Source: Azolla caroliniana | Taxonomy: Eukaryota > Polypodiophyta | DNA: 64,000 nt | Assembly: GCA_043228905.1 (NCBI GenBank) | Contig: JBHGNT010000014.1 | Location: forward strand, 9,548,001-9,612,000 | Reading direction: 5' to 3' | In this document: one piece after another, positions 10,061-21,756 of the stretch | How the letters are laid out: each line of letters begins with the position of its first letter | Numbering within the stretch: the stretch's first letter is position 1 | Position numbers and translations under genes: made by a program | The notes under the pieces: model-generated | What the model was told of the DNA's origin: nothing | Database searches by the model: none | Seen by the model: only the letters and a program-made list of their open reading frames with translations

Positions 10061-10560
10061 GTCCCTCAATTTTGAAGTCAAAGGTTCAAATCAAGAATTG
10101 GAATGCTCGTTCCTATCTATCTATCTTTAATATTGTCTCGCTTGCACTAGTCCTTCCGGTCCAGAACACTTACGGTTCCGCTTCATTGTCTTGAACGATC
10201 CTTTCGATCCACCATCACCACTTGCGGATAGAGGCCAGTGCTTATCTGCGCACGTGTAACACGCACATCTCGACGTTTGGCACATGCGTCACATGCTTCA
10301 CAACATCTTTGTGGTACGGTAAATATTTTCTCAATCTCTCTCTCTCTCTCTCTCTCAGTCAACCCACACAAGCATCTTCGACAAGAAGAACGACCCAATA
10401 GTAAACCTAAACGACGGTCGATTCCTTACAAGCACATGTCACCCGATTCATCCTCCTTGGTCAAAGACCCCAGTGGTCCCGTTCGACCGACCCACATGCG
10501 CGGATTTCCACGACAACACAACCCCCTTGGGAGGGTGCTAGAGCCATTCTTGGCTTCACC
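10061..10560. other. Unassigned interval with CT microsatellite
   Basis: No convincing coding sequence is present. It holds a CT run at about 10336-10360. On the minus strand it abuts, near 10560, the point where copia H stops matching its relatives. It may be a further LTR or leader remnant or the scar of a deletion. Confidence 0.4.
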
Positions 10561-12103
10561 CCCCACCCATCAACACTTCCCTAGCTGGCAGGCTTCACAA
10601 ACTTGGGCCTTCCGGCCATTGAACTTCGGCAAACTAAACATGACTTGTTTCGTTTGCAATTCTTGAACCCTTTGGTAGTTGACATGGCTGATCCGCTTAT
10701 GCCATAAGTTGATGTTCAACTCAAATTTTGTCCTTTGGAGAATAGGGCGGTGCCGATGTCATTTGTGTCGAGGATGAACATCCTCCCTTCTTGCCGCCCT
10801 TGCTCGATGATCTGACCTTCCTCTTCGATGAAGCACCTAAGATGGGTGAACCGAACCTGTATCCCTTGGTCGACAATCTGTCTAACTGACACCAAGTTCT
10901 TCGTGATTGTCGGGACATGCAATACGTTCATCAGTCTCCCCTTTTGTCTGACATGACTCAGGGGGACATCACCAACATGTTCGATCGGATTTGAAGTGTC
11001 GTCACTGGTTTCAATGACTCCCGGTTGTTTTGGTTTCTCCAAGTATGAGAACCACTCTTCGTGGCTTGTCATATGATTTGACACTCCAAAGTCGACATAC
11101 CACACCTCCTATTTTGAAGAGCTCTTTTTCATCGAATTTCCATGTTCAACTTTACTTGATCCGGATTTATCCGAATCGGCCTTCTTTTTCCAACGTTCGC
11201 TCTCCTTGTGTCCTTTCCAACCACAATACTAGCATTCCGTTTCGGCTTTCCCTTACCAGTTTTCGGCACCTTGACTCCCCCTAGTCATGGAGGGTCAGAA
11301 CTACTGTCGGCATGTCGATTATGCCTTCAATTCTACTCTTGTCGGCTGCCACCATTGCGTATCGATTCACTTCGTCCACCACGACCACGAGGCAAATCCG
11401 CCTCCGTGTACAACATTCGGTTGTCAGATTGCATGCTCTTCGTTGCACTTGTGTGGTTTTCCTCGACTGTGAGCATCCATTGCAGATCGAAGAATGACGG
11501 TGGTTTCTCCCTTCTGCAAATAGCCATCTAAATCGGCCCGTACCTTTGTGCTAGACCACCGAGGCAGATCTGTACCATCTCGTCTTCGTCCACCATCACA
11601 TTGATGGACCCTAGGGCATCACAAATCTCCTTGATTTTTGTGGTGTAGTCAGTCACCAGCATATCCCTCTGTTGGAAATTGTTGAGCTTTTGCTGGAGCT
11701 GTGACTTTTGGCACGTGGTACTTGCGGCAAAAATCTTCTTCATATTTTCCCAGGCCTCTTTCAGCGTCTTCACATACCAAATATAGCCCAACGTCTGGTC
11801 GTGTACACAGGATGCAAGGTAGTACAAGACTCTGCTTGTTGCTTGCTCCGACACCAGAAAATCCTTGTGCGTCGAATTCGATGCTACTTCGTTTACTCCT
11901 TCCACATAGCTCTAGTAACCGTGCCCAAGCAGGTACTAGTGCATCTTTTAAGACCAAGATGCATAGTTGCTCCGATCAAGCTTTTTGCTTGGAAGTGAGC
12001 TTGCCATGCTTCTGTCCATTTCTTCTTCTTGTTTGTTCTTACCGGGGTCTAGGGTTTGTCTATGTTACAACTGTTGTCGGCAGCAGGATTTCTCAACCCT
12101 CGC
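10561..12103 (-). pseudogene. Copia H, Gag to GAG-pre-integrase, 3' truncated
   Basis: This minus-strand copia internal region reads from 12103 downwards. Gag (about 11990-11300) has LKEAWENMKKIFAAS, LQQKLNNFQQRDM and ALGSINVMVDEDEMVQI, closely like copia C and D. A degraded knuckle follows. The protease is YVDFGVSNHMTSHEEW (near 11095), with DFGVS in place of the usual DCGAS. A GAG-pre-integrase domain ends LPKFNGRKAQVCEACQLGK near 10575. Integrase core, RT, RNase H and the left LTR are absent, so a deletion removed the 3' half. Several stops show that it is dead. Confidence 0.85.
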
Positions 12104-12115
12104 GCTTTGATACCA
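12104..12115 (-). other. Copia H primer binding site (initiator tRNA-Met)
   Basis: On the minus strand this reads TGGTATCAAAGC, directly next to the LTR. It is one base from the classic TGGTATCAGAGC. Confidence 0.85.
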
Positions 12116-12548
12116 TGTGAAGAATTAGCGTGCGAAAGCTAGGACAGACACAACCGGCTCAACCGGATTGCAACAGAGAACACATAGAGAATACAGAGTA
12201 CTCGAGAGAGACAAAGAGAGAGAAGAACACAGAAAACACGATTTTAAAATAACACTTTGTACATTCAAATGTTCTTAGAGAGCACTTTTATACAAGTCCA
12301 TAAAGGACTGACCGAAGTACTGACAATTACTTCAACGCTCATAACTGAGCTACTGACACTAACTCCTAGGAATTTAACTTCCTAGTAATCTTGGATCTTA
12401 GGCCTCTAACAGCCTTCTGGCTCCACCCGAATTCACCTCGCCGATCCGGCTTCTCGATCCGATTCGGGCCTAGCTGATCGGTCTTCACCAAATCCAGCTC
12501 TCCGCTTGTTCAACCAATCCAGCCCACATTGAGCTTGCTCACTCAACA
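12116..12548 (-). repeat. Copia H, 5' LTR
   Basis: On the minus strand it begins TGTTGAGTGAGCAAGCTC and ends CTTCACA. The start matches the LTRs of copia D (TGTTGAGCGAGCAAG), so the families are close. Its outer end abuts copia A coding sequence at 12549, which suggests that H had inserted into A. The partner LTR is gone. Confidence 0.85.
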
Positions 12549-12745
12549 CAAGACAATCGAGGACTGGAAACAGCAAAAGTCAGAACCGGCTTCCCAATTG
12601 ATTCCCATGACTATCGACTCAAGTCTAGTCGACCATACACATTCAACTAAGAGGAGACAACTAGTCAGAACAACCGAATTCGAGATGGTAGACTCGGAGC
12701 AAATAACTAATACATATGAGTCGAAATCGACAAACCTACAAAAGT
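12549..12745 (+). pseudogene. Copia A, fragment 1 (end of integrase / linker to RT)
   Basis: KTIEDWKQQKSEP to TYESKSTNLQ matches the linker of copia B (KTIEDRKQEKSEP). The reading continues across copia C: TNLQ before the insertion, then KSIEAYESELVDLQ at 34757. AAAGT at 12741-12745 is the target duplication. The 5' part of A was lost at the copia H deletion. Confidence 0.88.
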
Positions 12746-13098
12746 TGTTGAGATACAAGCTCGACATTGGGTGCGTAAACCAGGAGGCTATTGGATAGAT
12801 ATTTCGCAGAGGAATATATTTTGGGAATTAGTGTAGAGGCTCATTGATGAGCATTGACGTACGTGTCAGTACTTTTGTCAATCCGTATGGACTTGTATAT
12901 AAGTGCTCTCTAAGCACATCCTATGTCTAGAGTGTTAGAGTATTGTTTTGAAATACAGCTTTTTGTGTTCTGTTCTCTCTGTCTCTCCTGCATACACTAT
13001 GTTGATTAAGCTTTCCATTAAACCTTCCTCATCCTCTTTGTGTTTTGTCTGTTGTTACCCGATTGTGTTTGCTAAGCTTCCGCACGTACTCTTTTACA
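12746..13098 (+). repeat. Copia C, 5' LTR
   Basis: It starts TGTTGAGATACAAGCTC and ends CTTTTACA, with a TATA-like TATATAAG near 12896. It matches 34344-34756 except for a deleted segment of about 60 bp after GGGTGCGTAAACCA. Confidence 0.92.
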
Positions 13099-13110
13099 TG
13101 GTATCAGAGC
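13099..13110 (+). other. Copia C primer binding site (initiator tRNA-Met)
   Basis: TGGTATCAGAGC directly follows the LTR. It is the standard plant copia minus-strand primer site. Confidence 0.95.
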
Positions 13111-13183
13111 GCGAGGGTTGAGATCCTCTATTGCCGACAAACAGACAAATCCTAATCACGGTGAAGGAACAGAAGAAGAAAAG

Positions 13184-15097
13184 AATGGACAAAGGAATGG
13201 CTAGCTCACTTCCTACGGAGAAGCTCAAGAGAAGCAACTACGCATCTTGGTTGTACAAGATGCACCAGTACCTGCTTGGGCATGGCTACTAGAGTTATGT
13301 TGATGGAGCTAATGACGCAGCACCCAAATCGACACACAGAGATTTTCTGGCCTGGGAACAGGCAACAAGCAAAGTTCTCTACTGCTTTGCATCCTATGTG
13401 AGCGATCAACTTCTAAGCTACATTCGGGATGTGAAGACGCCGAACAATGCTTGAGGAAATCTGAAAAAGATTTTCGCCGTGAGCACCACGGCCAGAAAGC
13501 TCCAACTCAAGCAAGAGTTGAGCAATGTTCGACAATGAGATATGTCGGTGGCTAACTACACCTCCAAGATCAAGGATATCTGCGACTCTCTCGCCTCCGT
13601 TGATGTAAATGTTGAGGAAGAAATGGTGCAAATCTGCCTCGGAGGGTTAGCATCGAAGTTCGGAGCATTCCGAACTGTTGTTTGTACGCAGGAGAATACG
13701 TCATCATTTTTCGACTTACAGTCAATCCTCTTAGGAGAGGAGAACCATGCGGTTGCGTCAACAAGTACGCACACCGACAACAAGATGTTATACACAAAGG
13801 AAGATAGGCCCCGTGGTAGTGGCAGACGAGGCGAGTTGGCGTGCAATGGAGGTAGTTGACAGGAGCAAGATGGAAGGCATGGTCGTAATGCCAACAGTAG
13901 TTCCGGACCCTCTGAAAGCAAGGAGAGTCGAGGCAGCGCCGGAAACCGGCAAGGAAAACAACCACGGAATGATGGTATTGTGGCAAGAAAGGCCATAGGG
14001 AGAGTGAGTGCTAGAAGAAACGTGTCGATTCAGAGAAAACCGCATCCGGATCCGGGCGGACCGAACAAGGAAATCGGCAGCCATCGCACTATGCCGAAGG
14101 CTCCGAACGAGCCGAAAATGGATCAAGCCCAGCCTTCGTAATGAAGCACAAGGCCAACTCGATGGTGGTGAACACCTCGAAACTGAACAAGTTGTGGCAT
14201 GTTGACTCCGAAGCGTCAAATCATATGACGAGTCACGAGGAATGGAGGTTGGAATGTCAAATCATACATGGAGAAACCGGAAAAACAAGGAGTGGTCGAA
14301 ACTAGAGACAACACTCTGTATACCATCGAACATGTAAGAGAAGTTCCCCTCAACCACCTCAGGCAGAAAGGGAAACTCATGAACATGCTACATGTCCCAA
14401 CAATAACCAAGAACCTGGTGTCGGTCGGACAGATCGTTGACTAGGGGATGCAAGTTCGATTCACGCATCTCGGTTGCTACATCAAAGAAGAGAAATAAGT
14501 CATTGTGCAAGTGCGTCGAGAAGGAAGGATGTTCATCCTCACCACCAATGAAGTCGGAACCGCGTTGTTTGCAAAAGGACAAAAGGTCGAGTTGGACATC
14601 GACCTATGGCACAAGCGGTTCGACCATGTTAACTTCGCGCGGCTTCATGAAATGCAGACGAAGAACATTGTTTTCGGATTGCCGAAATTTAGTGGCCGGA
14701 ATGGCCAAGTTTGCGAAGCCTGCCAGCTCGGGAAGCAACACTAACTTCAATTCCCCAATGAGCGTGATGGTTTACGTGCAAAGAAAAGGGAAATAAGAAG
14801 ATGCTAGAGTACAGCATTGATAAAGACGAGTCAGATTGAAGTGAATCCGACTCACAAAAGAACGAAGTCGAACCTTCAAAAACGAAGTCTACGTCGGCCA
14901 AAAGGGCCTCAAAATCGGCTAATGAGCAATTACGCCGATCCACCCCCCATAAGAACTCCGTGGTTCTATTTGGATACAACGAGTACATGGCACATCATTA
15001 CGCGTACATGATGCGAGTGGCAGAAGTGCGTGATCTGGAGAGCTACGCAGAAGCGGTGAAGGACGCAAATTGGCATGCCGCAATGGAGGAAGAGATG
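13184..15097 (+). pseudogene. Copia C Gag, protease and GAG-pre-integrase remnants
   Basis: Gag starts at ATG 13184 (MDKGMASSLPTEKLKRSNYA) and soon hits TAG in HGY*SYV. The capsid-like part reaches about 13700. A CCHC knuckle (YCGKKGH) lies near 13980. The protease site reads VDSEASNHMT near 14205, with DSEA replacing DCGA, so it is inactive. The pre-integrase domain ends VCEACQLGKQH at about 14744. The sequence then jumps to the acidic linker and EYMAHHYAYMMRVAEV, so the whole integrase core is deleted. AGATG at 15093-15097 is the copia D target site. Confidence 0.85.
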
Positions 15098-15513
15098 TGT
15101 TGAGCGAGCAAGGTCAACCGGATCCGGATCGTTGAATAAGCCAGAGTTGGATCGGTGTCCTGATGATATCTAGAACCATGAGCCGGATCGGATTGAAACC
15201 GGTAGGCCGTTAGAGGCCTACGGATCCAGCCTAGTACGTAGGCATATATTTTGGGAGTCAGTCTCAGTCGCTCATATGAGCATTGAAGTACCTGTCAGTA
15301 CTTCTATCAGGCCTTTATGGACTTGTATAAAAGTGCTCTCTGAGCACATTCTATGTACAGAGGATTATTATTTTTTAATTGAGTTTATGTCCTATTCTCT
15401 CTGTCTCTTCCATGTATTCTGTGTGTAAGGTCTCCATTAAACCTTCTTCTCTATGTTCTGTTGCTATCCAACTGAGACGGTTTGTCATACACTTCCGCAT
15501 ATTAACTTTCACA
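15098..15513 (+). repeat. Copia D, 5' LTR
   Basis: This direct repeat of 24542-24982 ends CTTTCACA and is immediately followed by TGGTATCAGAGC. Confidence 0.92.
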
Positions 15514-15525
15514 TGGTATCAGAGC
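15514..15525 (+). other. Copia D primer binding site (initiator tRNA-Met)
   Basis: TGGTATCAGAGC abuts the LTR end. Confidence 0.95.
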
Positions 15526-15616
15526 GCGAGGGCGCGAGGGTTGAGAATCCTCTGCAGCCGACAGATGCTTTCAAAGACAAACCCTAACACCTGGTGAAGA
15601 ACAGAAGAGAACCAAG

Positions 15617-16858
15617 ATGAAGAAAGTCATGGCAAGTTTGCTTCCCACAGAAACGCTCGACCGGAGCAACTATGCATCCTGGTCATATAAAATGCACCAG
15701 TACCTACTGGAGCATGGTTACTGGAGCTATGTGGAAGGAACGAACAATGTAGCATTAGAGACGACACACAAGGACTTCCCGGCATGGGAACAAGGAGCGA
15801 GCGGAGTGTTTTATTGCCCTGCATCCTTTGTGCATGATTAGATGCTCGACTACATCAAGGATGAAAAAACGCCAAAGGAGGCCTAGGAAAATCTTCAGAA
15901 GATTTTCGCCACAAGTACCACATCTCGTAAGTACATCCGGCAAAGAGATATGTCGGTTACGGAGTATACCAACAAAATAAAGGAGATTTGTGACGCACTC
16001 GGGTCCATCAATGTGACGGTGGACGAAGAAGAAATGGTACCAATAAGCCTTGGTGGTCTAGCACAACGGTATAGGCCAATCCGGACAGCAATCTGCACCT
16101 GGGAGAAGCCATTGTCCTTCTTCAATCTGCAATCGATGCTGATGGTCAAAGAATACCACATGAGTGGGTCGAGGACCACTCAACCGAACAATTGGATGTT
16201 GTACACGGAGGCGAACCGGCCCCATGGGCATGGAGGACGAGCTGGGTCGGCACGCAATGGCGGCGGTTTGCAAGAGCAAAATCGAAGGCACCGAGACAAT
16301 GCCGACAGCAGTTCTGGACCCTCTACGAGCAAGGGGAGTCAAAATGGCGCCGGAAACTGGCAAGGGAAGGCCAACACGGAATGCTAGTATTGTGGCAAGA
16401 AAGGCCACAGAGAAAGTGAGTGCTGGAAGAAGTGCGCCGATTCGGGCAAATTGGGATCTGGCAAGGCCGGAAGAAAACCACACAAGTGGGTTGAGGACCA
16501 CTCAACCGGACAATTGGATGTTGTACACGGAGGCGGAGTGGCCCCGTGGGCATGGAGGACAAGCTGGGTCGGCACACAATGGCGGCGGCCGGCAAGAGCA
16601 AAATCGAAGGCACCGAGACAATTCCAGACCCTCTACGAGCAGGGGGAGTCAAAACGGCGCCGGAAACTGGCAAGGGAAGGCCAACACAGAATGCTAGTAT
16701 TGTGGCAAGAAAGGCCACAAAGAAAGCGAGTGCTGGAAGAAGCCCGCCGATTCGGGAAAATTTGGATCTGGCAAGGCCGGACAGGGAAACTAGCAAAGCT
16801 CGCACTACGTAGAAGGATTGGAAGGATCCGGAACCGGGAAGACCGGTAAAGGGCCAGC
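15617..16858 (+). pseudogene. Copia D Gag with duplicated zinc-knuckle region
   Basis: Gag starts at ATG 15617 (MKKVMASLLPTETLDRSNYA). The frame is broken by TAG at 15839, and further stops follow. 15950-16150 encodes TNKIKEICDALGSINV and LGGLAQRYRPIRTAIC, as in copia H. From about 16155 a 322-bp unit (roughly 16155-16476) is repeated at 16477-16798. Each copy includes a knuckle C-x2-C-x4-H-x4-C (YCGKKGH...SECW) with the same TAG after its first Cys. Gag would bind RNA and build the particle; this copy cannot. Confidence 0.82.
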
Positions 16859-18170
16859 CTTCGTGATGAAGCACAAAGAGAACTCGATGAAGAAGACCAC
16901 TTCCAGATCGGAGGAAGTGTGGTACATTGATTGCGGAGCATCTAATCACATGACAAGCCATGAAGAGTGGTTCTCGTTTTTAGATAAACCGAAACAACCG
17001 GGAATTGTCGAAACTAGAGACGACACCTATCACCCGATTGTGCATGTCTGAGAAGTCCCTTTAAGCCATGTGGGACAAAAGGGAAAGCTAGTGAACATAC
17101 TTCACGTTCCAACAATCACAAAGAACCTAGTGTCAGTCGGACAAATCGTCGACCAGGGAATGCAGGTGCGGTTTACGCACCTCGAATGCTTCATCGAGGA
17201 AGAGGGCCGAATAATCGCACAAGGACATAGAGATGAGAGGATGTTCATCCTGAACACCAATGACTTTGGACCGCCTTGTTTGCCAAAGGACAGAAGACTG
17301 AATCGAACATCGATCTCTGGTACAAGCGGATCGGCCACGTCAACTACCGAAGGCTTCAAGACCTGCAATCGAAACAGGTTCTCCTCGGATTGCCAAAATT
17401 CAATGGCCGGAAGGCCCAAATATGTGAAGCCTGCCATCTCAAGAAGCAACACTGGTTTCCATTCCCAACCGAAAAAAAATAGAGTCGTAACAAGCTCGAC
17501 CTAATCCATTCGGATGTATGGGGATGGCACTGAATGTTATTCTTGGCGGGAGTCGGTATTTCGTCTCCGTCATCGACGACTACAATCGATACACATGGAT
17601 CTACCTCATTGAGAGGAAAAGTGCAATCTTCGACTGTTTCCAGAATCTACAAAGCCTAGTCGAGAAGGAAACAGAAAGAAAGATCAAGTTCTGTGGTCGA
17701 ATGGTGGAAAAGAATACTTCTCTGGCCAATTCAAAAGTTATCTACAGCAAAAAGGAATTCGGAGAGAATTCAGTTGCCGAGACACACTGGAACAAAACGG
17801 GGTGGCTGAGAGAAAGAACTGGTCGATTGTCGACGCGGCAAGGGAAATGTTGGAGGAGAAAAGCATGCCCAAGTTCTATTGGGCTGAGGCGGTGCAGACG
17901 GCCGTCTACATCCAAAACCGGATTAGAGATAAGGTGTCCGCACATCAGCTGTATTTCGGGCAGAAGCCCAATTTGAGACACCTTCGGATATTCGGTAGCA
18001 TAGCATATGTGCATGTACTGGATGAGAAGCGAAGGAAGCTGGATTTGAAGTCGGAGAAGTACATACTCATTGGCTACTCACATGAACAGAAGGGGTATAA
18101 GTGTTATAACCCCCAGACTAAACAGGTCCGAGTAAGTCGAGATGTCGAGTTTGATGAGTGAGGTTCAGGT
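16859..18170 (+). pseudogene. Copia D protease, GAG-pre-integrase and integrase
   Basis: The protease region reads VWYIDCGASNHMTSHEEW (about 16917-16970) with an intact DCGA site. The pre-integrase domain runs to about 17450 and ends LPKFNGRKAQICEACHLKKQH. Integrase shows LIHSDVWGW (near 17505), FVSVIDDYNRYTWIYL (near 17560), then NGVAERKNWSIVDAAREML (about 17795-17850) and the AVYIQNRI to VSRDVEFDE C-terminal part up to 18161. Several frameshifts are present, for example near 17280, 17470 and 17700. Confidence 0.85.
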
Positions 18171-19225
18171 AGAAGATAAAGAATTCGATACTCTAGATGA
18201 GAGTTCGAGGAGACGGTTCACTAGCACAGAGAAGGGGAAGAAGAAGATGTCGGAATACAACACCGGCAGTGAAGAGTCAGATCGGAGTGATTCTGACTCC
18301 GTACAGAATGAAGTCGGATCTTCGGAAACGAAGTCGAAACCGGCCAAGAAGGGACTCAAACAGGCTGACGGAAAATTGCACTGGTCAACCCACCAAATGA
18401 ACCCCATAAAACGGTATGGATACAAAGAGTACATGGCGCATCATTATGCGTACATGACCAAGGTGGCAGAAGTGCGTGAGCCGGAGAGCTACGCAGAAGC
18501 AGCGCAATACGCAAATTGGCGTGCTGCTATCGAAGAAGAAATGCGGGCACTCGATTCCAACGACACTTGGGACCTGGTCAACCTTCCCCGACAATGTAAA
18601 CTGATTGGCTGCAAGTGGGTGTACAAGGTAAAGTAAAATCCCGACGGTTCGGTCAACCGGTACAAGGCCCAGTTAATGGCGAAGGGATACGCACAGACCC
18701 ACGGAATCGACGACGATGAGATCTTTGCTCCAGTAGTGAAGATGATGACAATTCATGTGGTACTGGTTGTTGTTGCAACAAGGGGATGACATCTTCACCA
18801 AATGGACGTGAAGAATGCAATTCTTCAAGGTGACCTTGAAGAACGGGTCTATATGATCCAACCCCCCGGTTTTCAATCGGAATTGAACAGGTCGATAGTG
18901 TGCCGACTCACAAAGTCACTTTATGGTTTGAAGCAAGCCCCCCGAGCTTGGAATGCGAAAATCACGCACCGGTTGCGTAAGATGGGGTTTGTGGCTCAAA
19001 GTCCGACTCTCCATTGTTCATCCGGAAAGGTCTGGATGGTCCAGTTTGTATCCTACTATATGTAGATGATCTAGTCATCACCGGACCCAGACTCGATGAA
19101 ATCAGCCGTGTGAAGTCCCAATTGTCGGACGCATTTGAAATGAAGGACCTGGGGGACCTTCATTATTTTCTTGGGATCGAGGTGGTCCAGACCCCCAATA
19201 GCATATTGCTCTCACAACGCCATTA
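18171..19225 (+). pseudogene. Copia D reverse transcriptase, first part
   Basis: An acidic linker (about 18180-18330) is followed by [42 protein letters not shown], a TAA at 18634, then LYGLKQAPRAWNAK and LYVDDLVITGP. The catalytic YVDD is near 19060, across a frameshift. It ends at SQRH, where copia E inserted (CATTA 19221-19225). It resumes at 23111. Confidence 0.87.
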
Positions 19226-19757
19226 TGAAGAGATAATGCGGAATATTGCTCGACCACAACTGAGTCTTCAATCACTTTAATGAGAATCAAACACATAAAT
19301 GGGAAGTATGGAGTGAACGCACGTACACACAAAGACAATAGAGACTACACAGGATGTTTACGTGGAAAACCCTAATCGGGAAAAACCACGGGAGTCCACA
19401 GACTCTGAAATATCACTATATGAGAGGAAATACAAAGTGGAAACACAGAGGCAACGACCTCGTGCTCTCGATCTTCGCCAGACGGCGGTTACAAAGAAAG
19501 TGCTTGTAGCTACTCTCTCGCTCTCTCTCTCTCTCTGTCTATACAACAGTTATACACATACAACAATATGACAACTACACCTTGGAAAGTGATTGCCCTA
19601 AGTTATATTTATACTTATATGAACTTAGGGCTATTTACAAATATAGCCTCAATAGGCTTACTAAAAACATATTTACAAATATGTCTTCTCTTCCGGTTCT
19701 CACCGGGTCCTCTTCATCCATAACCGGATCCCATCCGGAGGGACCGATTTCCCAACA
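19226..19757 (-). repeat. Copia E, 3' LTR (left)
   Basis: It matches 22489-23110 but is shorter by about 90 bp, because the right copy has extra CCGGTTCT/GGGTCCATCCGATCCG subrepeats. A CT run lies near 19518-19538. On the minus strand the adjoining purine tract (about 19758-19775) reads GTGAAGGGGGAGAT. Confidence 0.92.
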
Positions 19758-20045
19758 ATCTCCCCCTTCACTCCAACATGGGAGGTCTTTCCAGCCCGAT
19801 CCGCTTACGGCACGCGTCTAGCTTGTCAATTGTCAACACCTTGGTGAGCATATCCAACCCGTTCTCCTCTCGTGGAACTTCGTCAGCACGAACTCTTGAT
19901 CTTCTACTCTCTCCCGGATCTAGTGGTACCTCCACTGGATATGTTTCGTTCAGGAATGGTAGGCCGCGTTCTTTGCAAGGTGGATGGCACTTTGACTATC
20001 ACAGTAGAGCCGGTATTCCTCTTGTTGGATCCCTAGCTCTCCGAT

Positions 20046-21656
20046 GAAGTCCTTCATCTAGATTATCTCCTTGCCGGCTTCTACAGTTGCCATGTACCCC
20101 GCCTCCGTGTTTGACAATGCAATCGTCTTCTGCAACCTCAACTGCCATGATACAACTCCCCCTGCATAAGTCATGACATATCCGGATGTAGACTGGCTAG
20201 TATCCGCATCAGCTAACATATCTGAATCCGTGAATCCATCAAGTTGGGGATTACCGGAGCCGAACCGGAGGCACATACTAGAGGTGCCTTTCAGATACCG
20301 GAGTATCCACTTGAGCGCGTTCCAGTGCTCTTTTCCGGGATTGCTCATGAACCAGCTCACCACTCCGACTGCATATCTGATATCCGGACGGGTACATATC
20401 ATCGTGTACATCAAGCTTCCGACCGTAGAGGCATATGGTATCTTCATCATATCCGTCTTCTCCGACTTTTTCCTCGGAGAATGTTTTCCGGATAGCTTGA
20501 AGTTTGTCGGAAGTGTCAATCCGACCGGTTTTGCCTCTGACATGTTGAACCGCTGAAGCACCTTTGTCACATACTTCTCCTGTGACAACCACAACAACTT
20601 CTTCGACTAGTTCCGGATGATGTGCATTCTCAATATTTGTCTTGCCGAACCCAAGTCTTTCATTGAGAAGGTCCGGTTCAGAGCCTTCTTCAACATCTGA
20701 ATCTTTCCTTGGTCTCGTCTAACGATCAACATATCATCCACATATAGGAGTATTAGGAAATCTCCTCCATCAAATTTCTTCACAAACACGCAGTGATCGG
20801 CCTGCGTCTTGTGGTACCCTTGGTCGGTCATGAAGGAGTCGAACTTCCGGTACCATTGTCGGGGGGCTTGCTTCAATCCGTATAAGCTCTTCTTCAGTCG
20901 GCACACCAGGTGCTCTTTCCCTTTCTTCTCAAATCCTTCCGATTGATGCATGTAGATCTCCTCTTCAAGGTCTCCATGTAGGAATTCCATCTTGATGTCC
21001 AGTTGCTCTACCTCGAGGTCCATGCTTGCCACTATGCCCAATACCATCCGGATGGATGTCATCTTTACTACCGGGGCGAAGATCTCGTCCAAATCCACTC
21101 CTTTCTTCTGTTGGAACCCCTTCACCACAATCCAGGCTTTGTATCTCGATGGGTTTCCGGCATCTCTTGGTTTTAGCTTGTACACCCACTTGTTCCGAAG
21201 TGTCGTCTTTCCCTTCGGCAACTCCGTCAGTTCGTATGTGTGGTTCTCATGTAGGGAATCCATCTTGTCCTGCATGGCACTCAACCACTTGCGGTTGTGG
21301 ATGTCTCTCTTTGCTTCTTCGAAGCTTTCCCGTTGCCCCTCATCGGTTAGCAACACATGCTCTGCATCCAGAAATCTCCAAGGGGCTCTTCTCTCCCGGA
21401 GAGGATATCTCCGTCCTTGGTTTTTGACTACTAGTTCCTCCATTTGTTCTTCATCGGAATCCAATTCGGGATCTTGTTCAGTTCCAGTGTCTCCTTCGTC
21501 TTCTTCTTCGATCGGTTCGGTTTCTTGTCCGAATTTGTCCGGTTCTTCGAGTGTCATCCAGTTACATGCTAACATCAGGTTTTCAACCGGGTAAGTCCTT
21601 GTGCCCTCAAGCTGGTTTTCATTGGATGATCTAGAGTTCATCACCTTCTTCTCCAA
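20046..21656 (-). pseudogene. Copia E reverse transcriptase and RNase H
   Basis: On the minus strand 21656-20607 encodes an acidic linker, RYPLRERRAPWRFLD, the RT domain (NKWVYKLK, FQQKKGVDLDEIFAPVVKM, YGLKQAPRQWYRKFDSF) and the catalytic LLYVDDMLIV. One TAG near 20605 separates it from 20597-20058, which holds the RNase H domain (PYASTVGSLMYTMICTRPDI, GFTDSDMLADADTSQSTSGYV, VSWQLRLQKTIALSNTEAGYM). These are the best-preserved copia enzymes in the nest apart from copia K. Confidence 0.88.
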
Positions 21657-21756
21657 CTCCTAGTCGACAATAGTCCGGTCTTCCATGAAGACTATGTCCC
21701 GACTCTGGAACACCTTCTTGTCAACCAGATCCCACACCCAGTAACCGAACTCATCA

